A stretch of DNA of 64,000 nucleotides from the NCBI GenBank assembly GCA_018372435.1, contig JAHAJA010000006.1, forward strand, positions 62,001 through 126,000, written 5' to 3'. Source of the DNA: Clostridiales bacterium. Its GTDB lineage: Bacteria; Bacillota; Clostridia; Lachnospirales; Lachnospiraceae. Each line of letters starts with the position of its first letter. The stretch's first letter is position 1. The notes under the pieces are model-generated. The model ran no database searches and was not told the origin of the DNA. It was given only the letters and a program-made list of their open reading frames with translations. This document shows positions 25,102 to 36,400 of the stretch, piece by piece. The translations under genes and the position numbers were made by a program.

Positions 25102-27282
25102 ATGATGAATTTGCAATTGAATAGAAGGAACCATTCTTTGGTACAAAAATTAACTAGTTTACTGTTCGTACTTATCTTTGCATTTGGAGTTATCTTCAAT
25201 AATATACCAGTGCAAGCTGCCACAACATCAACGGATGCAGAAGTTACGAATACAGCAAGTTTTTCGACAGATGTTATCTATCAGATAGTTACAGATCGTT
25301 TCTTTGATGGGGATACCAGTAATAATCCCACAGGAAGTATATTTGATAAGTCAAATTTACAGAAATACCATGGCGGAGACTGGGTTGGTATTACACAAAA
25401 ACTTAACGAAGGCTATTTTAGCGGTATGGGAGTAACCGCTCTTTGGATCTCATCTCCAGTCGAGAATATCACCACTATTGACCCTTCTAATAACTGTGCT
25501 TCTTATCATGGATATTGGGCAAAGGATTTCTTTAAGACGAATTCATACTTTGGTTCAGTAAACGATTTCCAAACAATGATTAGCACAGCTCATGCATTAG
25601 GAATTAAAATTGTAATTGATTTTGCACCAAACCATACATCTACAGCAGAATATGGAAATATGACTTTCCCTGAAGATGGTGCATTATACAAAAATGGAAC
25701 ATATCTAGGTGGATTTAAAAACGACTCACAAGGGTTGTTCAATCATGAAAGTTGGACTGACTTTAGTACATTAGAAAATAGTATCTATCACAGTATGTAT
25801 GGTTTAGCAGATTTAAACCACCAGAATGCAACAGTAGATACTTATATGAAGGAAGCAATACAAAAATGGCTTGATTATGGTGTGGATGGTATTCGTGTGG
25901 ATGCTGTTAAACACATGTCAGCTGGCTGGCAAAAAAACTGGTTAAGTTCTATCTATTCATATAAACCTGTATTTGTATTTGGCGAATGGTTTAATGGTGG
26001 AGTATCAGCAGATACGGATATGACTAAGTTTGCTAATGATAGTGGTATGAGTTTATTAGATTTTAGATTTGCTAATGCAGTACGTAATGCACTTGGTTCA
26101 GGTACTGCAACAATGAAGGATTTATTTAATGTAGTTACAGCAACAGGTTCCGATTATGAAGAAGTGAATGATCAAGTTACATTCATTGATAATCATGATA
26201 TGAGTCGTTTTATGACTCTAGCAAGCAACAATCAAAGAGCAGTAGATAACGCTTATGTAATTCTTCTTACTTCACGCGGTGTTCCAACCATCTATTATGG
26301 TTCAGAACAATACGCAACGGGAACAACGGATCCTAATAATCGTGGGGACATGCCTTCCTTTAATACGAATTCAACATCATATAAAGTAATTAGTAAACTT
26401 GCACCATTACGTAAAACAAATCCAGCTTTGGCTTATGGAACAACGACAGAACGTTGGTTAAACAATGATGTAATGATCTATGAACGTCAATTTGGTAGCA
26501 ATGTTGTTGTAACAGCTGTGAATCGCAATCAAAGTAGCAGTTATAGTATTTCAGGATTATATACAAACCTTCCACAAGGTACATACACGGATGTTATGCA
26601 AGGTACTCTCGGTGGTGGTAATATCACAGTAACGAGTGGTGGAGCAGTTAATACATTTACTTTAGGAGCTGGCCAGTCAGCAGTATGGCAATATACAGCG
26701 AATAGTTCATCATCACCATTAATCGGTAACGTTGATCCAATGATGGGTGTAGCAGGAAACACGATAACAATTACAGGTAGAGGTTTTGGTAATACACAAG
26801 GTAGCGTAAGTTTTGGTACGAATACTGCGCAAGTAGTTTCTTGGACTGACTCATCAATTAAAGTAAGTATTCCTAGTGTATCTGCTGGAAAATATGCAAT
26901 TAAAGTAACTACATCAACAGGATCTGCAAGTAATTCTTATAGTGGATTTGAAGTATTATCTGGAAAACAGGTATCGGTTAGATTTAAGGTTAATAATGCT
27001 ACAACTAACTATGGTACTAACGTATATCTTGTTGGTAATGTATATGAACTTGGCAATTGGGATGCTACTAAGGCTATTGGACCTTTATTCAATAATACAA
27101 GTACAATTGGTGTGTATCCTACATGGTTCTTTGATGTTAGTGTACCAGCAGGTACAGCAATTCAGTATAAATTTATTAAAAAAGATGCCAGCGGTAATGT
27201 AGTGTGGGAGAGTGGTAGTAATCATACTGTAACGACTCCGAATACTGGAACAGCAGAAGCTACAGCGAATTGGCAGAATTAA
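25102..27282 (+). CDS. Secreted cyclodextrin glucanotransferase (CGTase), copy 1
   Basis: 726 aa with the full five-domain CGTase layout. Signal peptide 1-36 (ends VQAA). GH13 A/B/C domains to about 530: nucleophile Asp267 (GIRVDAVKHM), acid/base Glu295 (FGEWFNGG), Asp366 (FIDNHDMSRF). An IPT/TIG domain (D) begins PLIGNVDPMMGVAGN and runs to about 620; a CBM20 starch-binding domain (E) begins QVSVRFKVNN and ends VTTPNTGTAEATANWQN. Tyr233 in MYGLADLNH matches the central aromatic residue that favours cyclisation in CGTases, but the following Asp of the usual LYDLADLNH is Gly, and maltogenic amylases share this architecture. Product spectrum is therefore uncertain. It would turn starch into cyclodextrins for the importer. 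Confidence 0.9.
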   Translation: MMNLQLNRRNHSLVQKLTSLLFVLIFAFGVIFNNIPVQAATTSTDAEVTNTASFSTDVIYQIVTDRFFDGDTSNNPTGSIFDKSNLQKYHGGDWVGITQKLNEGYFSGMGVTALWISSPVENITTIDPSNNCASYHGYWAKDFFKTNSYFGSVNDFQTMISTAHALGIKIVIDFAPNHTSTAEYGNMTFPEDGALYKNGTYLGGFKNDSQGLFNHESWTDFSTLENSIYHSMYGLADLNHQNATVDTYMKEAIQKWLDYGVDGIRVDAVKHMSAGWQKNWLSSIYSYKPVFVFGEWFNGGVSADTDMTKFANDSGMSLLDFRFANAVRNALGSGTATMKDLFNVVTATGSDYEEVNDQVTFIDNHDMSRFMTLASNNQRAVDNAYVILLTSRGVPTIYYGSEQYATGTTDPNNRGDMPSFNTNSTSYKVISKLAPLRKTNPALAYGTTTERWLNNDVMIYERQFGSNVVVTAVNRNQSSSYSISGLYTNLPQGTYTDVMQGTLGGGNITVTSGGAVNTFTLGAGQSAVWQYTANSSSSPLIGNVDPMMGVAGNTITITGRGFGNTQGSVSFGTNTAQVVSWTDSSIKVSIPSVSAGKYAIKVTTSTGSASNSYSGFEVLSGKQVSVRFKVNNATTNYGTNVYLVGNVYELGNWDATKAIGPLFNNTSTIGVYPTWFFDVSVPAGTAIQYKFIKKDASGNVVWESGSNHTVTTPNTGTAEATANWQN

Positions 27283-27321
27283 TTATATGATTTTGTTATT
27301 AATTAGTTAGTTAATGATAAT

Positions 27322-27365
27322 AAGCCCTTTATATCTAATAGTTCTCTAATAGATGTAGAGGGCTT
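27322..27365 (+). terminator. Intrinsic terminator after CGTase 1
   Basis: AAGCCCT (27322-27328) pairs with AGGGCTT (27359-27365), with inner AT pairing, followed by a T-containing tail (GTTACTTCATTT). It separates CGTase 1 from the operon starting at 27572. Confidence 0.6.
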
Positions 27366-27420
27366 GTTACTTCATTTGAAAGGATATATATGTAATATTA
27401 TAGTATTATATAACAATGTG

Positions 27421-27449
27421 TTGATATATGGAAAAATATAATGTAAAAT
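27421..27449 (+). promoter_or_regulatory. Promoter of the cyclomaltodextrinase 2-NRPS operon
   Basis: -35 TTGATA (27421-27426), 17-bp spacer, -10 TAAAAT (27444-27449), leaving a leader of about 115 nt before the 27572 ATG. No other promoter is apparent before the NRPS genes. Confidence 0.5.
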
Positions 27450-27571
27450 GGAAATACATGGAAACGAAAGTTGTAGGATTACTAGGGAATTATAGAAGAG
27501 AAAGGATAGGTTACATAAGTAAGAGTTTCACACTAAACTAATCATAGTTAATACATGAAAGGAGTGACTTT

Positions 27572-29341
27572 ATGCTTAAAGAAGCAATTTACCATGTATG
27601 TGATGAGCCATATGCTTTTCCTATAGGTAATCACCAGTTAAAAGTCAGACTACAAGCCAAGAAACTTGATATATGTGATTGTTATTTGTTTCATGGAGAT
27701 CGTTATGAATCAAATAAAGATAAAGAAGAAAAAATTCATTTGAAAAGAGTAGCTTGGGATGAAAACTTCGACTATTTTGAAGGAGTTATTTATTCAGTCA
27801 CAAAACGGATTAAATATAGATTTAATTTAGTTGGTAATGACAAAAGTGAACTTTGGTATGGAGAGAATGGTGTATCAGAAACATTAGATAAAGCAGGCGT
27901 GTTTCAATTTCCATATATTTCAGAACAAGATATGTTTGATATTCCAGATTGGGCAAATAAAGCAGTCGTATATCAGATATTGCCTGATCGCTTCTGTAAT
28001 GGGGACAGAAGTAATGATCCAGAAAACATAGTGTCATGGGAGGAAAAACCAACTACGGATTCCTTCTACGGCGGAGATTTAAAGGGAATAATAGATAAGC
28101 TTGACTACTTGGAAGAGTTAGGAATCAATTTGATTTACCTTACTCCTATATTTACATCTCCTAGCAACCATAAATACGATACTATAGACTATTTTAGTGT
28201 GGATCCTTACTTTGGAGATTTAGATGTAGCCAAAAAGTTAGTCGAGAAAGCACATCAAATGGGAATCCACGTTATACTTGATGCTACCTTTCATCACTGC
28301 AGTGAGCAATTCTTTGCTTTCAAAGATGTTATGACCAATGGAGAAGCTTCTCGCTACAAGGATTGGTTCTATATCAACAGTTTTCCAATCGTTCAGAGTC
28401 CATGCCCTAATTATGCTACATTTGGATTTTTAGGTGGCATGCCTAAGCTCAAAACTCATAATAAAGAGGTAAGAGAATACTTAATTAGTATTGGACGTTA
28501 TTGGATAGAGGAAATAGGTATTGATGGTTGGAGAATTGATGTAGCAAATGAAATTGATCACGAGTTTTGGAGACTATTTAGAAAAGAGATTAAGACCATA
28601 AAGCCAGAGTCATTGATCATAGGGGAGATATGGCATAATGCGGGAGCATGGCTTAGAGGTGAACAGTTTGATGGAATAACAAACTATAAATTTAGAGAAG
28701 CCGTACATAGTTTCTTTGCCAAAGGCAACATTTGTGTCAGTGAATTTAATAGTTTACTTACTAAAAATAGAATGACTTATATTGACCAGGCAGATAGAAC
28801 GTTGTTTAATCTTCTGGATAGTCATGATACCGAACGATTTTTAACGGATTGTGCTCAGTTTCGTGAGTTAGAAAACGAGGATTATTCAATAAGGGTGATG
28901 AAACTCGCAGTACTTTTTCAAATGACATACCTTGGTATACCTATTATTTACTATGGGGATGAAATCGGAATGAAGGGAACAATGGACCCTGACTGTAGAA
29001 AACCGATGATTTGGGATAGTCAACGCCAAAATCATAGTATCTTAGAATTCTATAAAAAACTAATTGCCATTAGAAGAAGATACGAAGCACTAACAGATGG
29101 TGAGTTTAGTACCTGGATTGAAGATGACGAGCAAGGTGTATATGGCTATATTAGATTTACAGATATGGAACATGTAGGAGTAGTGCTTAATAATTCCAAT
29201 GAAGCGTCTGTAGTTATTGCCAAGGTAGATTGGTGTGGCGGCAGCAATACAATTACAGATCTTATATCGGGGAGAGAATATTCTTTCGATAAAGACGTGG
29301 TTTTTGAGCTGTCCCCATATAGCTGCTTACTATTAGTTTAG
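27572..29341 (+). CDS. Cytoplasmic cyclomaltodextrinase/neopullulanase (GH13), copy 2
   Basis: 589 aa, no signal peptide. It has the same layout as the copy at 21666: CBM34-like N-terminal domain (1-130), then the barrel with Asp323 (GWRIDVANEI), Glu352 (IIGEIWHNA) and Asp419 (LLDSHDTER). Catalytic positions are identical in number, but the sequences differ throughout, so the duplication is old. AAAGGAG RBS. It is the first gene of the transcript that continues, with only 31 bp to the likely DUF1611 start, into the peptide synthetase genes, which ties NRPS expression to cyclodextrin metabolism. Confidence 0.9.
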   Translation: MLKEAIYHVCDEPYAFPIGNHQLKVRLQAKKLDICDCYLFHGDRYESNKDKEEKIHLKRVAWDENFDYFEGVIYSVTKRIKYRFNLVGNDKSELWYGENGVSETLDKAGVFQFPYISEQDMFDIPDWANKAVVYQILPDRFCNGDRSNDPENIVSWEEKPTTDSFYGGDLKGIIDKLDYLEELGINLIYLTPIFTSPSNHKYDTIDYFSVDPYFGDLDVAKKLVEKAHQMGIHVILDATFHHCSEQFFAFKDVMTNGEASRYKDWFYINSFPIVQSPCPNYATFGFLGGMPKLKTHNKEVREYLISIGRYWIEEIGIDGWRIDVANEIDHEFWRLFRKEIKTIKPESLIIGEIWHNAGAWLRGEQFDGITNYKFREAVHSFFAKGNICVSEFNSLLTKNRMTYIDQADRTLFNLLDSHDTERFLTDCAQFRELENEDYSIRVMKLAVLFQMTYLGIPIIYYGDEIGMKGTMDPDCRKPMIWDSQRQNHSILEFYKKLIAIRRRYEALTDGEFSTWIEDDEQGVYGYIRFTDMEHVGVVLNNSNEASVVIAKVDWCGGSNTITDLISGREYSFDKDVVFELSPYSCLLLV

Positions 29342-29372
29342 AAGATTTTAAATAATTACTGGAGGAATTATG

Positions 29373-30437
29373 ATGAAAAATGTAGCGGTATATCCATTTG
29401 ACAAAATTACAAGAGGACTTGTTAAATTCAGAGATCAATTAGATTTTCAAATTAATACTATAATAGATTTTGTATTCAATATAGGAGAAGATGCAGGGGA
29501 GAATATTGATGGTAAGTATGCAGGTATAACGATAGTTGATGACGCTACTAAGGCATTAGAAGATATTGATACATTAATTATTAACAGTATGTCTGGTCCA
29601 TTCTATAATGAAACGTATATGAAGTTATATAAAGATTATGAAGTTGAAAAGAAATGCAAGGAGATGATAATAAGCGCTAGTAGAAAAGGTATTGAGATAA
29701 TATGCACTCATGATATCAATGACGAAACGCTTAACAAATGGCTTCAGGAAAATAAAATTAAATTAACAACATACGGTAAGTCAGATGATGAGATTGAAGA
29801 ATTTATTTGCGAAGGTAAGAAAATTAATGTTGTAGATCATGCACATAGGGTAGCTATCTATGCGACAAGACCTTGTGTTGGAAAATATACAACCCAAATG
29901 CATTTATTGAAAGCTATGAAGCAAAAGGACTTAAAAGTTGCAGCATTCATAACAGAACCAGTAGGATTGTTGTATGGACAATATGATGCAGATCCATTAA
30001 GACATAGACTTCTAAAAAATCCTATGAGGTATGTTTATTATGTGGTTACACTTATTAAGCATGCGGAGATTGCGGGAAATGATTATATTGTTATGGCTGA
30101 TCAACAAAGCATAACCAGTCAGTATTATATTGAAGAAGTTGCTTCTAACACATCATTGCTGAAAGCATATAATCCAGATTCTATCATACTAGTTGCAGGA
30201 TATGATGATGATGCAAATATACAAGATTGTTTGGATATCTTTCGAATATTCTGTGATGGTAAAAAGCCAATATCAATATTAATACCAGATCGATTAGAAG
30301 TTACTTATGGCAAATATGAGATAAAAACAAAAGATGAAATTGAACAAAGAAAGAAGGAACTGAAAGACAGATTTAAGATAGTGAATGTTGAGCTAGTTAG
30401 TGATGTTGCAAAGATACTACCTGTGATTACAGGTTAA
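29373..30437 (+). CDS. DUF1611-family P-loop protein, copy 1
   Basis: 354 aa from the ATG at 29373 (GGAGG 7 bp upstream; an ATG at 29370 is also possible, but the paralogue at 47758 aligns with the later one). The N-terminal Rossmann-like half (VAVYPFDKITRGLVKFRDQ...INTIIDF) and C-terminal half with a P-loop, ATRPCVGKYTT (Lys171), match the two-domain DUF1611 layout. One characterised DUF1611 member, DgcN, is reported to N-acylate D-glutamate; this is recalled knowledge. Here it precedes an NRPS predicted to build D-Glu residues, so a role in supplying, modifying or protecting a glutamyl building block is possible. No signal peptide. Confidence 0.7.
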   Translation: MKNVAVYPFDKITRGLVKFRDQLDFQINTIIDFVFNIGEDAGENIDGKYAGITIVDDATKALEDIDTLIINSMSGPFYNETYMKLYKDYEVEKKCKEMIISASRKGIEIICTHDINDETLNKWLQENKIKLTTYGKSDDEIEEFICEGKKINVVDHAHRVAIYATRPCVGKYTTQMHLLKAMKQKDLKVAAFITEPVGLLYGQYDADPLRHRLLKNPMRYVYYVVTLIKHAEIAGNDYIVMADQQSITSQYYIEEVASNTSLLKAYNPDSIILVAGYDDDANIQDCLDIFRIFCDGKKPISILIPDRLEVTYGKYEIKTKDEIEQRKKELKDRFKIVNVELVSDVAKILPVITG

Positions 30438-30460
30438 AGTAAAGGTGGTGAAATATTACA

Positions 30461-33400
30461 ATGACAAACGCTAAAAATTTGTGTGAAGTCTTAGAATCTG
30501 CAAGTAGGAATAAAGCTGGAATTGTTTTTATTCAGGACCAGGATTCTGAAAAACTAGTAACATATAAGGAGCTATATGATACGGCAAAGGGAATATTATA
30601 TAATTTGAAGCAACAAGGAATAACGAGAGAAAATGAAGTAATCATGCAAATTGAGGATAATGAGAACTTTATCTATGTATTTTGGGCTTGTATTCTTGGT
30701 GGAATTATTCCTATACCGCTTCATGTAGCAGTTAATAAGGAACAACAGAATCAAATAATTAACATTTTCAAAGTATTGAAAAATCCCAAAATAATAACGG
30801 ATAGTAACACTGTGGAAAAAGAGTGTGTTGAGAACTTAAAAAACTGTATTCTTGAAAATACCATTTGTTGTAAGGATATTATCAAGATAACGAATTATGA
30901 TGATGGAATCGTGCTTCTACCACAAGATGTAGCTTATATCCAGTTTTCATCTGGTTCAACTGGAAATCCGAAAGGTATTATGATTACCCATGAGAATGTA
31001 ATCTCCAATGCGAAAGCTATCTTCAATCGAGCAAACTGTAATAAACAGGATTCTATATTGAATTGGCTCCCTATTTCACATAGTTTTTCTTTAGTAGTAG
31101 GGCATATCGCCTCTATGTATGCTGATATAAACCAATATTTAATGCCTACGTTGTTATTTTTAAAGAATCCTACCTTGTGGATGCAAAAAGTTGATCAGCA
31201 TAAAAACACTATGTTATTAGCGCCTAATTTTGGATTTAACCATTTTCTTGCATGTATGAATCGAGAAATCTCTTATAATTGGGATTTATCATGCATAAAG
31301 ATTATTGTTACGGGCGGAGAACCAATTGATGTTAACGTATGTAATAATTTCATGGAGTTTCTAAGTAGATATGGATTGAGTAAAAACACGATATGGCCAA
31401 GCTATGGTATGACAGAAGCAACGGTTGGTATAACTGCTCCTATGATTGGTGATGGGTTTAGATTTTTACAACTAGAAAGAGATTCTGTTGGATATGGTAA
31501 CAAGATAAAAGAAGTATGTAATCATTCAGTTACGAATGTAATGAATGTAGTTACTGTTGGCTATCCATTTGATGATTGTTTAGTACGAATCTGTAATGAG
31601 AATAACGACATTCTTGATGAAAAATATGTTGGTAGTATTCAGATCAAAGGAAAGAATGTAACGAAAGGGTATTTTAGTAACGACGATGCTAATAGGGAAG
31701 CATTTACGCAAGATGGTTGGCTTAAGACTGGAGATATTGGGTTCCTATTTGAGAATCAACTAGTAGTAACAGGAAGAGAGAAGGATATTATATTCATCAA
31801 TGGCCAAAATTACTATCCTATTGATATTGAAAGGATTGTTAAGGAAACGAACGGACTAGCATTTAATGAAGTAGCTGCATGTGGAATATTCAATAAGGAA
31901 AAGCAAAAGGAAGAGGTCGCTATATTTGTACTAACGAAAGAAAATGTTGAATCCTTTGCAGTAAAAGCAGTTGCAATTAAGAACCATGTGAATAATTGTA
32001 CTGGCTTAGAAGTAAGTAATATAATACCTGTCGAAGCATTGCCTAAGGCAAGTAGCGGTAAGATTCAAAGATTTAAACTAATGGAGCAATATCAAAAAGG
32101 AAGTTTTGATGAAACTATTCAATCTCTAAGCAAAGTATCATTAAGCAATTTATCTAGAAAGCTTAAGAAGCCGAATAACGAAACAGAAGAAAGTTTAGTT
32201 CAGATTTGGGGCCATATCTTAAAGAATAGCAATATTAGTGTTGATCAGAGTTTTTTTGAATTAGGTGGAGATTCATTAAAAGCTGCTTTAGTAGTGCATA
32301 GTATTAATAAGATGTTTCATATTGATATAACACTAAGGGACATATTCAATCATATCACGATAGAAAGTTTGACTGAATTCATCTCTAGTGCAGAAACTAA
32401 TTCGTTTGAGGACATACAATCTGTAGAGAAGAAGGAATATTACCCCTTATCATCTGCACAGAATAGACTATATGCACTAAACGAGCTACATAAGAAGGGA
32501 ATTGCCTACAACATAACACAAGTGGTTATGGTAGAAGATAATCTAGATGTAGAGCGAGTGAAAGAGTCCTTTGATCTACTTATAAAGAGGCATGAAGCTC
32601 TTAGAACTTCCTTCGAATTGCAGGATGGATTAATCGTACAACGCATACATGATTCCGTAGAGGATAACTTTACTTATAGGGAAGCAGAAGAAGCAGATAT
32701 AGATGAGATAATCGACCAATTTATCGTTCCGTTTGAATTAGATAAAGCACCTCTTCTTCGAACTTGTGTAGTAAGGACAGAACAACAAAACTATTATATT
32801 ATCCTAGATATCCATCATATTATATCCGATGGAACCTCTATTGGAATCCTTATGAAAGAATTTACTCAGATTTATAATAATGAAAAATTGTCAGAGCATA
32901 GATTAAACTATAAGGACTATGCGGTATGGCAAGAGAGGAATAAAAATTCCGAGAAAATCACGAAGCAAAAAGAATACTGGTTAAAGGAGTTTGGAGGTCA
33001 CATGCCATTGCTTAATATGCCTACAGACTATAAGAGACCATCTAAGCAACAATTTGAAGGTAACTCAGTTCGCTTTAGCATTAACACAGAGTTAACGAGC
33101 CATCTTAAAAATTTGTCAAGGGTTACGAATACGACACTATATATGGTTATGCTAAGTGCTTTTAATTTGTTCATTCATAAGTATGCTAATCAGGAAGAAA
33201 TAATCATAGGAACCGTTACATCCGGAAGAAATCTTGATTCTTTACAAGATGTTGTGGGTATGTTTGTCAATACCCTTGCTATTAAAAGCAAGCTGTATGA
33301 AGAGGAATCGTTTACTGATTATTTACTGAGAATAAAGGATACATCTTTAGAGGCATTTGATAATAGTGATTATCAATTTGACCAACTTATAGAAGATCTA

Positions 33401-36400
33401 CATAAGAATAGAGATCTTAGCCGGAATCCTATCTTTGATGTCATGTTTGTTATGGAAAACATGGAGATACCAGCAAATGATGATGAACATATTCGATTCC
33501 AAATCTATGATTATAAACCAAAAGGAACGAAACTAGATCTAACGCTCAAGGTTCAAGAAAGAGATGGAGAGATTATCTGTTGGTTTCAGTTTAGTACATC
33601 TTTGTTCAAAGAGGGGACGATTCATAGGTTCATACAGTATTATCTGGAGGCACTGAATTGCATAATTGTATCCTCTGATAAGAAGGTATCATCTATTGGA
33701 ATACTTCCAATCAAAGAGAAGGAAAGAATAGTAAGTACATTTAACGATACAGATGTTATAAATAATAATAGTCTTACCATATGTGAAATATTTGAGCTTC
33801 AGGTTGAGAAAACTCCTAATAACGTAGCGGTAGTATTCGGTAAGGAAAAACTGACCTATGTTGAATTGAATCAAATGGCAAATTCCTTAGCAAGGACTTT
33901 ACGGCAGAATGGGGTTAAACAAGATACGATTGTTGGGTTATTGGTAGAACGATCCGTCTATATAGCAATAGGGATACTTGCGGTGATGAAGGCGGGAGGA
34001 GCTTACCTGCCGATTGATTCTGAATATCCGCCTGACCGTATAACGTATATGCTTGAAGATAGTGATGCAAGTGTTTTGATAACGCAAAAGGATTTGAGAG
34101 ACCTTGTTAATTTTTCAGGAACAATGATTACAATAGAAGATCCTTGCAGTTATTCAAATGATTCAAGTTATATAGAACCAATTAGTACAGTCAATGACCT
34201 TGCTTATGTCATATATACCTCGGGAAGTACAGGAAAGCCTAAGGGGGTTAAAGTAGAACACCGTAGCTTGGCAAATTATATTGCATGGTTTACTAGAAAA
34301 TCTAACTTGTGGGAAAAGGATAAAACAATTTTATTATCTTCATTTGCCTTTGATCTAAGTTATACAAGTTTGTATACCTCCTTATTATGTGGTGGAGAAC
34401 TTCATATTGTATCAAAAGATGAATATACAGATCCGGAGAAATTGTTGCATTATATAGGAACCCATGAAATTACATATATTAAGGCGACACCATCATTGTT
34501 CAGTATGCTTGTGAATACCTATAGCTTTCATAAATCAGATATATGTAATTCGTTAAGACTAATTGTGCTTGGAGGCGAGCCAATTAATGTATCCTTAGTA
34601 GAGAAATATAACAAGATTTACCCGGATACCCAAATTATGAATCACTATGGACCGACAGAGTGTACAGTTGGCTGTATTGCAACCTTGATTGATCTGCATC
34701 ATCTTAATGAATATAAAAGGTGTCCTGTAATCGGAATGCCAATTGATAACGCTAAGGTATATATTGTAGATAATAAAATGGAACCCGTAGCAATTGGCCA
34801 AACAGGTGAATTATATATAGGTGGTTCTTGCCTAGCAAGAGGATATATGAATCTTGAAGAATTAGATAAAGAGAAATTTGTTAAGAATCCTTTTACTAAA
34901 AACAATAAGGACAGACTCTACAAGACGGGAGATTTGGGAAGGTATCTAGAAGATGGTAGTATCGAATTCTTAGGTAGAATAGACAATCAAGTCAAAATCA
35001 GAGGATATCGAATTGAACTTGGAGAGATAGAGAATAGTATTCTTACCTATCCGGATATTGATAAAGTATGCGTTATTGATACCAATGATTCCTACGGTAA
35101 TAAAGAAGTATGCGCGTATATTGTTACTAGGGATGAGCGAATAACTCACAATCTAAGAAAGTATTTACTTAATAAATTACCACCATATATGGTACCGTCA
35201 TATTTTGTGATCGTAGATGAAATACCGATAACTTCTAACGGAAAGGTCAATAAAGCAGCTTTACCAAAACCAAATAAAGATCATGTCGATACGAATGAAT
35301 ATGTTGCTCCGAGAACAGATACAGAGAAAAGACTTGCAACTGTATGGGGAGAAGTGCTTGGTGTAGAGCAGATTGGAATTGATAATAACTTTTTCGAAAT
35401 CGGTGGTCATTCACTGAAAGCAACCGTTTTGATGTCAAAGATACAAAAAGAATTCAATATCTTAATTGATATGAAGGATATCTTCGACTATCCTACAATC
35501 AGAGAGCTCAGTACCTGTATGAACAACAAGAATCAATCTGAATATTGTAAGATTCCAAAAGTTGAAAAACAACCATATTATCCAGTATCCTCTTCTCAGA
35601 AGAGAATATATACACTGGCACAAATTGATCCTGAAAGTATGAGTTACAATATGCCTGCTGCCTACATTATAAAAGGTGATTTAGACTTTGAACGATTACA
35701 AGATTGTTTAGCTATATTAATTAATCGACACGAAGTTTTCAGAACGAGCTTTCATATTGTTAATGGAGAAATAGTACAACAGGTACAGGACCAAGTTAAA
35801 GTACAGGTTTGTGTTGATGAAAGCAAAGATACTACCGAACATATCATGATGGAGTTTATAAAACCGTTTTCACTGGGAACGTTACCATTAGTTCGATTTA
35901 AACTCTTGAAAGTGAAACAAGAAGAACATGTTTTACTTATGGATATGCATCACATTATATTTGATGGGGTATCCATTGGAATATTTGTAAAAGAGTTTAA
36001 TGAGTTATACAAAGGGAATTCGTTACCAGAATTGAAGATACAGTACAAGGATTATGCAGTATGGCAAAAGGATTTCTTAAGTTCTGATACCATCAAACAT
36101 CAGGAACAGTATTGGCTCAACGCATATAAGAATGAATGGTCACCCCTTACATTACCTCTTGATTATGAAAGACCTACCATTCAGAGCTTTGAAGGTAGTT
36201 GTATCAAATTCGAAATCGATAATACCATGACACAATTGTTACGAGATTTGAATAGAAAAACAGGAACAACTTTGTTTATGATACTATATGGAGCGTATAG
36301 TATACTGTTATCCAAGTATTCCTCGCAGGAAGATATCATTGTTGGTACCGCAGAAGCCGGCAGACATCACGCTGATTTAGAGAATCTAATTGGTATGTTT

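Noticed and set aside
27459..27473. Possible catabolite-control (cre) site after the operon promoter
   Set aside because: TGGAAACG looks like the left half of a cre box, but the right half lacks the required CA and symmetry.
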